Below are positions 37,701-45,700 of a stretch of DNA of 64,000 bases, one piece after another. This DNA is from Catillopecten margaritatus gill symbiont. Its GTDB lineage: Bacteria > Pseudomonadota > Gammaproteobacteria > PS1 > Pseudothioglobaceae. A model generated the notes under the pieces. It made no database searches and had not been told where the DNA came from. It worked only from the letters and a program-made list of their open reading frames with translations. Within the stretch, counting starts at the first letter, position 1; each line of letters begins with the position of its first letter. The position numbers and the translations under genes are program-made. The DNA lies in the NCBI GenBank assembly GCA_037956075.1, contig CP138327.1, positions 1 through 64,000 of the forward strand, read 5' to 3'.

Positions 37701-39548
37701 ACCGCCTTTGCGATTAGCAACAGTGGTCAAATCACCGTGGCCGATGTCAACCAGCTTGATTTTGAAACCACGACTAGCTACACGCTAGCAGTGCAGATCA
37801 CCAAAGCTGACACCACGTCACAAAGTGCTAATATTACGGTTAATGTCACTAACGTTAATGAGGGTAGTGCTGTTTCGATCAGTGCCCAAACTCGTTCTAT
37901 TGCTGAGAACTCTGCCAATGCAACTAATGTGGGTGCAGTTCTTGTAACCACAGGTAGTCCAACTGGCTTTAGCATTACCAGCGGTAACACTAACACCGCC
38001 TTTGCGATTAGCAACAGTGGTCAAATCACCGTGGCCGATGTCAACCAGCTTGATTTTGAAACCACGACTAGCTACACGCTAGCAGTGCAGATCACCAAAG
38101 CTGACACCACGTCACAAAGTGCTAATATTACGGTTAATGTCACTAACGTTAATGAGGGTAGTGCTGTTTCGATCAGTGCCCAAACTCGTTCTATTGCTGA
38201 GAACTCTGCCAATGCAACTAATGTGGGTGCAGTTCTTGTAACCACAGGTAGTCCAACTGGCTTTAGCATTACCAGCGGTAACACTAACACCGCCTTTGCG
38301 ATTAGCAACAGTGGTCAAATCACCGTGGCCGATGCCAACCAGCTTGATTTTGAAACCACGACTAGCTACACGCTAGCAGTGCAGATCACCAAAGCTGACA
38401 CCACGTCACAAAGTGCTAATATTACGGTTAATGTCACTAACGTTAATGAGGGTAGTGCTGTTTCGATCAGTGCCCAAACTCGTTCTATTGCTGAGAACTC
38501 TGCCAATGCAACTAATGTGGGTGCAGTTCTTGTAACCACAGGTAGTCCAACTGGCTTTAGCATTACCAGCGGTAACACTAACACCGCCTTTGCGATTAGC
38601 AACAGTGGTCAAATCACCGTGGCCGATGTCAACCAGCTTGATTTTGAAACCACGACTAGCTACACGCTAGCAGTGCAGATCACCAAAGCTGACACCACGT
38701 CACAAAGTGCTAATATTACGGTTAATGTCACTAACGTTAATGAGGGTAGTGCTGTTTCGATCAGTGCCCAAACTCGTTCTATTGCTGAGAACTCTGCCAA
38801 TGCAACTAATGTGGGTGCAGTTCTTGTAACCACAGGTAGTCCAACTGGCTTTAGCATTACCAGCGGTAACACTAACACCGCCTTTGCGATTAGCAACAGT
38901 GGTCAAATCACCGTGGCCGATGCCAACCAGCTTGATTTTGAAACCACGACTAGCTACACGCTAGCAGTGCAGATCACCAAAGCTGACACCACGTCACAAA
39001 GTGCTAATATTACGGTTAATGTCACTAACGTTGTTGTAGAACTAGCCAGCATAACCATCGGCACTCAAACTTGGAGTGCATCTAATGTTTCATTAGTGCC
39101 TACTACAAATAATGTTCTAGGTACGGATTATTGGAATGCTTATGTGGGTACTAATGGTTCTGGAGATACAAGCGATGAAGACGGTTATTACTACACTTGG
39201 GATGCAGCGATGAACGTTTGTCCTAGTGGCTGGAGTTTGCCATCTGATGCTGATTGGAAAGTCTTAGAAGGTCAATTAGGTATGAGTGTTGCTAATCAAG
39301 AAGCAACGGGTTGGCGTGGTACTGATGAAGGAACAAAACTAAAAGTAGGTGGCTCTAGTGGCTTCGAGGCTAAGTTAGCGGGCTACCGCAATACCTATGG
39401 TAGTTTCTACGATCGTGGCGACAACACGACTTGTGGAGTAGTACTGAGTCAGGTAGTAATGCCTACAGTCGCTACCTGTACACCAGTTACGCCACGGTGT
39501 ACCGCCATACCCACAATAAGGCGTTCGGGTTTAGTGTTCGCTGTCTAA
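34764..39548 (+). CDS. Target 5: inverse-autotransporter adhesin with frameshifted variable tip
   Basis: 1594 residues as read. Signal, barrel, Calx-beta-like part and seven cadherin-like repeats are normal. Small allele differences are VVLHAGLVSS for VVLPTGLISS, and LAYAG for LANAG. The stalk joins the lectin domain as VTNVVVELASI instead of VTDVVELASI. Inside the VR one A is missing (ACACGACTTG for ACACGAACTTG, ~39428), so the last ~40 residues are out of frame and the conserved end WSSTES...FSVRCLKD is lost. The original stop would be 39554-39556. The tip domain is probably misfolded unless the deletion is a sequence error. Confidence 0.9.
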   Translation: MKTLLKNACSTNYNATNLITHVAWVGGAHSRALSRLKHFLAFGALTLSLNVTSGGEINQFDKEAYLNLGQQYSDNNTQVAVKEENTIDTLLKEIGSSVRNALGGTDSDNANQLGKKITDNLKNKANNTVINKTEGFINQKANELANSIGNGRTEISVHKLESNNPTYSLKTIQPLTELNTDSTELTFIQAQINSGENHGERRDTINLGLGQRYLLEGGQSIAGINLFTDYETESKHKRASLGLEYQRANFSANINKYYPLSDKKVIGDYTEEPLAGHDIKLTGQVPYLSWAKIKGTHYYWDAKVGDNIKGTILGVEIELNPSTTLEIGTENSNTAERASYARLSAQLPFKDGEALTNFKVSDQAFANSNIVTLTDLDFVERSNKIRIEKLLNGVSVVLGEYNAPTVGSTCTLYNASNVAIANGSGVTGADGSVTLSNVVLHAGLVSSSCNAIGTYIDEATGVTTTSSPVLRAAKIYSGTGDLILLASPLSEIAYQLAYAGTLANDITTKNTQIATAFGISGVDFTATIPTDLNTITAANDDAGKFGTVLAAVSQMSENAGHDDTQSTANNGGDNIHANETIQELVVDMADGDIDGIADGQGKTLNLNQAINNFKTGSGANNPTSDTGNTNAGNVDIVTTTPSVILNKTAVTLDENGVTTYTVVLNTQPTGSVTITPVSADTGAASVSGVMTFTTANWSTAQTVTVTGVADVNATDETVTISHTITGADYASVTSADMIATVVDFSISAQTRSIAENSANATNVGAVLVTTGSPTGFSITSGNTNTAFAISNSGQITVADVNQLDFETTTSYTLAVQITKADTTSQSANITVNVTNVNEGSASISAQTRSIAENSANATNVGAVLVTTGSPTGFSITSGNTNTAFAISNSGQITVADANQLDFETTTSYTLAVQITKADTTSQSANITVNVTNVNEGSAVSISAQTRSIAENSANATNVGAVLVTTGSPTGFSITSGNTNTAFAISNSGQITVADVNQLDFETTTSYTLAVQITKADTTSQSANITVNVTNVNEGSAVSISAQTRSIAENSANATNVGAVLVTTGSPTGFSITSGNTNTAFAISNSGQITVADVNQLDFETTTSYTLAVQITKADTTSQSANITVNVTNVNEGSAVSISAQTRSIAENSANATNVGAVLVTTGSPTGFSITSGNTNTAFAISNSGQITVADANQLDFETTTSYTLAVQITKADTTSQSANITVNVTNVNEGSAVSISAQTRSIAENSANATNVGAVLVTTGSPTGFSITSGNTNTAFAISNSGQITVADVNQLDFETTTSYTLAVQITKADTTSQSANITVNVTNVNEGSAVSISAQTRSIAENSANATNVGAVLVTTGSPTGFSITSGNTNTAFAISNSGQITVADANQLDFETTTSYTLAVQITKADTTSQSANITVNVTNVVVELASITIGTQTWSASNVSLVPTTNNVLGTDYWNAYVGTNGSGDTSDEDGYYYTWDAAMNVCPSGWSLPSDADWKVLEGQLGMSVANQEATGWRGTDEGTKLKVGGSSGFEAKLAGYRNTYGSFYDRGDNTTCGVVLSQVVMPTVATCTPVTPRCTAIPTIRRSGLVFAV
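36996..39032 (+). repeat. Cadherin-like stalk array, 7 repeats
   Basis: Seven units, all SANAT, with VADVN and VADAN mixed (VADAN in repeats 2, 5 and 7). The last join differs from the other targets. Confidence 0.95.
39366..39547 (+). repeat. DGR variable repeat VR5 (182 bp, 1-bp deletion)
   Basis: Twelve substitutions, all at TR adenines, plus loss of one adenine in codon 22 (AAC). Downstream of the gap the adenine-directed changes continue (AGA to AGT, several AAC to TAC, AAC to TTC), so the block was diversified along its whole length. Without the gap it would encode YRNTYGSFYDRGDNT and AYSRYLYTSYATVYRHTHNK. Confidence 0.93.
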
Positions 39549-39577
39549 AGGATTAATTCGACACTTTGGCACTTCGA

Positions 39578-39691
39578 CCAGCGAAGCTGGCATAAGTTGC
39601 ACTAAAAGTGCAACTAAACACAGCCGAATGGCTGGGTATTTATACCCCCTTGCGGGGTATTCATCACCCAAGCTTGCTTGGGTGGTTTTTT
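39578..39691 (+). terminator. Hairpin cluster and terminator after target 5
   Basis: Same five stems; the terminator stem is at 39665-39684. Confidence 0.85.
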
Positions 39692-39694
39692 ATT

Positions 39695-40096
39695 ACATAA
39701 CAAGGAGTTAAGACATTTAAGGAAGGGCATTTAACATTACAGCATTGAGAATAAATGAGTTAATCAGCCCGGCGTTGTTTAGTTTAAGGATTAAACAAGT
39801 GAGGTTTATAAATCCAAACATTCTCTCATTTGTTAATGGCACTAATGGTTAAGACTAGCAGTATCATTAAAAAAATGAGGATAAAAGAATCTTACATTTG
39901 GTGATGAGTAGGTGAAACTTTACAAATTATATTTACTGTAGAGGCAAAACCCCCCGAACTTAACAAGTTAATAATTTTTGTTGGGTTTTGGGTTTGATAG
40001 CCACTTGTTGACGTGAGGAATTGCCTCAGGTTACGAATGTAAGGCAGGTTTTAATTTACAATAAAGATAGCAAAAAAAAAGCTAAAGTAGTTGTAT
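39695..40096 (+). other. Pre-TR region without TR
   Basis: Same as the pre-TR regions up to TTGTAT at the IS30 insertion point. Here the TR-avd-RT cassette does not follow; the minus-strand module lies beyond the element instead. Confidence 0.6.
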
Positions 40097-41252
40097 GGTG
40101 GATTCGACTCATAAGTGCACAACTCCCAATTGACGAGCATCAACACCCGTCATCTCAAAAAACACCTGGTAAGGTGTTTTAAATCCTAGACATTTTCTCG
40201 GTCTAGAATTTAATTTATTCACTGCTATTTTAACTTCATTGTAAGCAATATTTACCAAAGATATTGTCTTTGGGAAGTATTGCCGTAATAAGCCGTTAGC
40301 GTTTTCGTTTTGTCCACGTTCCCAGCTATGGTAAGGCTTAGCAAAGTAACTCTTACAATGGATTGTTTTATTAATTTTCTCATGTCCTGCGAACTCCTTG
40401 CCATTGTCATAGGTAATTGAATGTACAAAACCCTTAATAGGCTGAAGCAAGGTATTGATGGCAACACTAACACCGTCTTTGTGTTTGCTATTAAGCGGAT
40501 ACGCCAGTCTAAGCTTTGATATGCGCTCATCCAGCGTTACGATGGCACCTTTGTGGGCTTTACCAATAATAGTGTCCGCCTCCCAATGTCCAAATACTGT
40601 GCGATTATTAACTGCCTCAGGGCGCTGGTCAATATCAATACGATTGGGAATGCCTGTGCGATTATGCGCGTAACCATAACGCTTTCTATAAGGCTTACCC
40701 TGATGTCTGAGGTGTTGATATAACAAGCCACCATCTGCTTTATCTTTGAGCAAATAACGATAGATGCTCTCATGGTGAAGTTGAATGACATTGTTGGCAT
40801 TAAGCCAACCACAGACTTGTTCAGGCGACCAATCAAGTTTTAGACAATTGTCAATCAAGCGTTTACACTCAATGGTTAATTTAACAAACTTATCTTTGGC
40901 TTGATGTCTTTGCTGCGCAAAGCCATTAGCCTGATTGTATCGATAGCCTCGCTTGCCCGTGTTACGGGCAATCTCTCTAATAATGGTAGAGTGGCTGCGA
41001 TTAAGGTTTTGTGCGATTTTATTCTTAGACATGCCTTGTTTAATTCCAATCGCGATATAATGCCTCTCTTCAGAGGTTAGTTGCTTGTACATAGTGTTCA
41101 GCTCCGTTTAAGCAAATCAATCATTATAGATTGACCGACCTCTGATTTTATTCAAAGGCTTGGTGTATTTTGCTTTTGGCTTGACCTAAAGGCCAAGCAA
41201 AATACACTAATGCTAATTAAACTTAGTTGTGCACTTATGATGCGAATTTACA
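40097..41252 (-). mobile_element. IS30-family insertion sequence, copy 3 (hybrid junctions)
   Basis: 1156 bp. The left flank (TTGTAT) is that of copy 2 and the right flank (ACATTAATAATTTC) that of copy 1, with no target duplication. The element therefore marks a crossover between two IS30 copies. Confidence 0.92.
40109..41092 (-). CDS. IS30-family transposase (copy 3)
   Basis: 327 residues, same protein as copy 1 (His11), with the DDE triad intact. Confidence 0.95.
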   Translation of the reverse strand: MYKQLTSEERHYIAIGIKQGMSKNKIAQNLNRSHSTIIREIARNTGKRGYRYNQANGFAQQRHQAKDKFVKLTIECKRLIDNCLKLDWSPEQVCGWLNANNVIQLHHESIYRYLLKDKADGGLLYQHLRHQGKPYRKRYGYAHNRTGIPNRIDIDQRPEAVNNRTVFGHWEADTIIGKAHKGAIVTLDERISKLRLAYPLNSKHKDGVSVAINTLLQPIKGFVHSITYDNGKEFAGHEKINKTIHCKSYFAKPYHSWERGQNENANGLLRQYFPKTISLVNIAYNEVKIAVNKLNSRPRKCLGFKTPYQVFFEMTGVDARQLGVVHL

Positions 41253-41419
41253 ACATTAATAATTTCAAAGATAGCTATCACCTCACCATTTTCATCTAAT
41301 ATGGTGTACCAACTGTAATCTTCAAGCTCGCTATTAAACTCTAATTTTTCTTCTTCATTTAGGAATTTTTTCCAATCTTCTAAATGATTTTCCGTTGTTT
41401 TTTCGTGGGTATATTCCAT
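41213..41419 (-). CDS. Small acidic protein (copy 2), C-terminus from IS30
   Basis: Same 68 residues as at 18842-19048, with the same IS30-derived tail. This shows that the IS30 junction was already present when the module was duplicated. Confidence 0.55.
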   Translation of the reverse strand: MEYTHEKTTENHLEDWKKFLNEEEKLEFNSELEDYSWYTILDENGEVIAIFEIINVVNSHHKCTTKFN

Positions 41420-41429
41420 AATTTAATCC

Positions 41430-42311
41430 TTAATTGCCATTTTCTGGTTTGTGTGATGATACAGCATCTGCAATAGGGTGACTCTCACCTTTTGAACTTA
41501 GAAAATCACTAGAGTCTTTGCTAATTGCTGTTAACAAGTTCTCCATAAGCTGCTTTGATAGTTCTTCAGGCTCTTTTAAGTCTTTAATGGTTTCTCGATA
41601 TCCAGTGTAAGATTCAGCTATAACTTGTTTGTGTTTGTAAGATTCTTCTAATTTTTTAGCTTCAGCTCTTCGGTGTCCAGCAAATACAAGAAACCACACA
41701 CAGATCATTGTGAATGGGGTGTGTGGGATAAACTGTGCAAATAGCACTTCTAATTTTAAATTATTCATATCAATATGAATTGGATTTTCGTAGAAATAAT
41801 AAAGGCCGGCACTGAATATTGTTATAGTGATAGCTTCCCATAATATTCTGGTTATCACAAAATTTTTAGCTTTTTTTCTAAAACTATTTGCAATTGCAAC
41901 GGTTGTAGCATTCGGCATAAGTTTATTAATTTCACCTAATAATGCATCGTGCTGCTCTTGCTGTTTATTGAGCTTATTTGTAATTTCAGCTATACTTCCA
42001 TTGTCATTTTCGTTATCTTCATTGCCAAACAACTCATTTTTTTTCTGTTTAAAGTTGGTGTAGGTTGAGGTGAAATCTGTCAGGTTGACTGCTATGGTGT
42101 TTTTATTGTCTTCTACTGAGGTGTTAAAATTGTTTACGTTATTAACTTTGCCTTGAAGGTCTCCAGTATTCAAACCGTTTATTAAGTTTTGAGCCTCAGT
42201 ATGTTGTAAGAAAATGTTACTATGAGCCGTATCAATTTTGTTGATTTTGTCAACAGTTTCATTTAGCAGGGTTTTTAACTCATCTTTATTCATGCCGTTA
42301 ATTGTTATCAT
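41430..42311 (-). CDS. Coiled-coil membrane protein of unknown function (copy 2)
   Basis: 293 residues, identical to the copy at 19059-19940: N-terminal coiled coil, two membrane segments, charged tail. Confidence 0.7.
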   Translation of the reverse strand: MITINGMNKDELKTLLNETVDKINKIDTAHSNIFLQHTEAQNLINGLNTGDLQGKVNNVNNFNTSVEDNKNTIAVNLTDFTSTYTNFKQKKNELFGNEDNENDNGSIAEITNKLNKQQEQHDALLGEINKLMPNATTVAIANSFRKKAKNFVITRILWEAITITIFSAGLYYFYENPIHIDMNNLKLEVLFAQFIPHTPFTMICVWFLVFAGHRRAEAKKLEESYKHKQVIAESYTGYRETIKDLKEPEELSKQLMENLLTAISKDSSDFLSSKGESHPIADAVSSHKPENGN

Positions 42312-42430
42312 AATCTATTCTTTTAATTAATTATTAGAAGCTTGCTTTTCAAGCTCCATGTTAGGAGAGGGGATTGGACAGTCATTAATCATACTTGTAT
42401 AGTATTTAAAAAAAATATTTTTTTCATTAT

Positions 42431-42708
42431 AACACCCTAGAAGATGGCATTTATTTAAATAAATATAGACACAAAAGAGCTAAAAAGCATAGCTCAACAT
42501 AAGGCGAATGTTTGACTACCGCTTCAGTAGAAAATGTTTCAAGTTGTAAATATATTGACACTCTTATGGCTTGCTCTATTCTTTATCTTCCTATTTTTTT
42601 CCATAATCCTTGCTTATAAAGATTTTTATTAGGCTTTCTAGTCTAAAAGCAAAAAAAATAGTTAAATAGTTAAATAGTTACGGTATAATACACAACATAA
42701 TTTTAACG
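42431..42708 (+). promoter_or_regulatory. Leader of target 6
   Basis: P1 is TTGACA 42555-42560 with TATTCT 42577-42582. P2 has the perfect TATAAT (42684-42689), as in target 2. Confidence 0.55.
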
Positions 42709-42729
42709 ATTAACGATTAACGATTAACG
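42709..42729 (+). repeat. Heptamer tandem repeat, 3 perfect copies plus one imperfect
   Basis: Three perfect ATTAACG copies abut the ATG. A fourth, upstream, reads TTTAACG. Confidence 0.9.
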
Positions 42730-45700
42730 ATGAAAACACTATTAAAAAACGCCTGTTCAACTAATTATAATGCCACTAACCTAATTACCCATGTTGCGTG
42801 GGTGGGTGGGGCACATTCTAGAGCGCTAAGCAGGCTTAAGCATTTTTTAGCTTTTGGCGCTTTGACTCTATCACTTAACGTTACCTCAGGTGGTGAGATT
42901 AACCAGTTTGACAAAGAAGCTTATCTTAACCTTGGACAACAGTACAGTGATAACAATACTCAAGTAGCTGTTAAAGAAGAAAACACAATTGATACACTCC
43001 TTAAAGAGATTGGCTCTTCTGTTCGTAATGCCTTGGGCGGTACAGATTCTGACAATGCCAATCAGCTTGGTAAAAAAATTACTGATAATTTAAAAAATAA
43101 AGCCAACAACACAGTGATTAATAAAACCGAAGGCTTTATTAATCAAAAAGCCAATGAACTTGCTAATAGTATTGGCAACGGTAGAACTGAAATCTCTGTG
43201 CATAAATTAGAGTCTAATAACCCAACATATAGTCTTAAAACCATTCAACCATTGACTGAGCTTAATACAGATTCAACAGAGCTAACTTTTATCCAAGCTC
43301 AAATTAACTCTGGTGAAAACCATGGTGAGCGCCGTGACACTATTAATTTAGGCCTTGGACAGCGTTACCTACTTGAAGGTGGCCAGTCTATTGCTGGTAT
43401 TAATCTATTCACTGATTATGAAACCGAGTCTAAGCACAAGCGTGCATCGCTAGGTTTGGAATACCAAAGAGCTAACTTTAGTGCCAATATTAATAAATAC
43501 TACCCATTGTCAGATAAGAAAGTTATTGGTGATTACACTGAAGAGCCACTAGCAGGACATGACATTAAACTAACGGGTCAAGTACCTTATCTATCTTGGG
43601 CAAAAATCAAAGGCACGCACTATTATTGGGATGCCAAAGTTGGCGACAATATTAAAGGTACTATTTTAGGTGTTGAAATAGAGCTTAATCCTTCTACTAC
43701 GCTAGAAATAGGTACTGAAAACTCAAACACAGCTGAGCGTGCAAGCTATGCACGCCTAAGCGCACAACTGCCATTTAAAGATGGCGAAGCATTAACTAAT
43801 TTTAAAGTCTCTGATCAAGCTTTTGCTAACTCAAATATTGTTACCCTAACCAATCTTGACTACGTTGAAAGATCTAACAAAATCCGTATTGAAAAGCTTC
43901 TTAATAGCCCTAGTGGTGTTAGCGTTGTACTCGGTGAATACAACGCTCTTACAGTAGGCTCTACCTGTACACTTTACAATGCATCAAATGTTGCTATTGC
44001 CAATGGCTCTGGTGTAACAGGCGCTGATGGCAGTGTAACACTGTCAAATGTTGTTCTACCTACTGGACTAATTTCTAGCTCTTGTAATGCCATTGGTACC
44101 TATATCGATGAAGCCACAGGTGTGACCACTACTAGCTCTCCAGTGCTCAGAGCGGCAAAAATTTATTCAGGCACAGGAAGCTTAACTCTCCTAGCCTCGC
44201 CTCTATCAGAAATTGCTTATCAATTAGCTAATGCTGGTACTTTAGCTAGTGATATAACCACTAAAAATACACAAATTGCAACAGCATTTGGTATAAGTGG
44301 CGTTGATTTTACCGCCACCATCCCAACGGATCTTAACACTATCACTGCCGCTAATGATGATGCGGGTAAATTTGGTACTGTGCTAGCAGCAGTCTCACAA
44401 ATGTCTGAGAATGCAGGACATGATGATACACAGTCAACTGCAAATAATGGTGGTGATAATATCCACGCCAATGAAACTATCCAAGAGCTTGTTGTTGATA
44501 TGGCTGATGGTGATATTGATGGTATTGCAGATGGACAAGGAAAAACTCTTAATCTTAATCAAGCTATAAACAATTTTAAAACAGGCTCTGGTGCTAACAA
44601 CCCAACATCAGATACTGGAAACACTAATGCAGGCAATGTAGATATTGTAACAACCACCCCTAGTGTTATTTTAAATAAAACCGCAGTAACTCTTGATGAA
44701 AACGGTGTAACAACTTACACAGTAGTCCTTAACACGCAACCAACTGGTAGTGTTACGATCACCCCAGTGAGTGCTGATACCGGTGCTGCCTCCGTATCAG
44801 GTGTAATGACCTTTACCACAGCTAACTGGAGCACAGCGCAAACAGTTACAGTCACTGGTGTAGCTGATGTTAATGCAACTGATGAGACTGTAACCATTAG
44901 TCATACTATTACAGGTGCTGATTATGCTAGTGTGACTTCTGCTGATATGATTGCTACCGTAGTGGATTTTAGCATCAGTGCCCAAACTCGCTCTATTGCT
45001 GAGAACTCTGCCAATGCAACTAATGTGGGTGCAGTTCTTGTAACCACAGGTAGTCCAACTGGCTTTAGCATTACCAGCGGTAACACTAACACCGCCTTTG
45101 CGATTAGCAACAGTGGTCAAATCACCGTGGCCGATGTCAACCAGCTTGATTTTGAAACCATGACTAGCTACACGCTAGCAGTGCAGATCACCAAAGCTGA
45201 CACCAAGTCACAAAGTGCTAATATTACGGTTAATGTCACTAACGTTAATGAGGGTAGTGCTTCGATCAGTGCCCAAACTCGTTCTATTGCTGAGAACTCT
45301 GCCAATGCAACTAATGTGGGTGCAGTTCTTGTAACCACAGGTAGTCCAACTGGCTTTAGCATTACCAGCGGTAACACTAACACCGCCTTTGCGATTAGCA
45401 ACAGTGGTCAAATCACCGTGGCCGATGTCAACCAGCTTGATTTTGAAACCACGAAGAGCTATACGCTAGCAGTGCAGATCACCAAAGCTGACACCACGTC
45501 ACAAAGTGCTAATATTACGGTTAATGTCACTAACGTTAATGAGGGTAGTGCTTCGATCAGTGCCCAAACTCGTTCTATTGCTGAGAACTCTGCCAATGCA
45601 ACTAATGTGGGTGCAGTTCTTGTAACCACAGGTAGTCCAACTGGCTTTAGCATTACCAGCGGTAACACTAACACCGCCTTTGCGATTAGCAACAGTGGTC

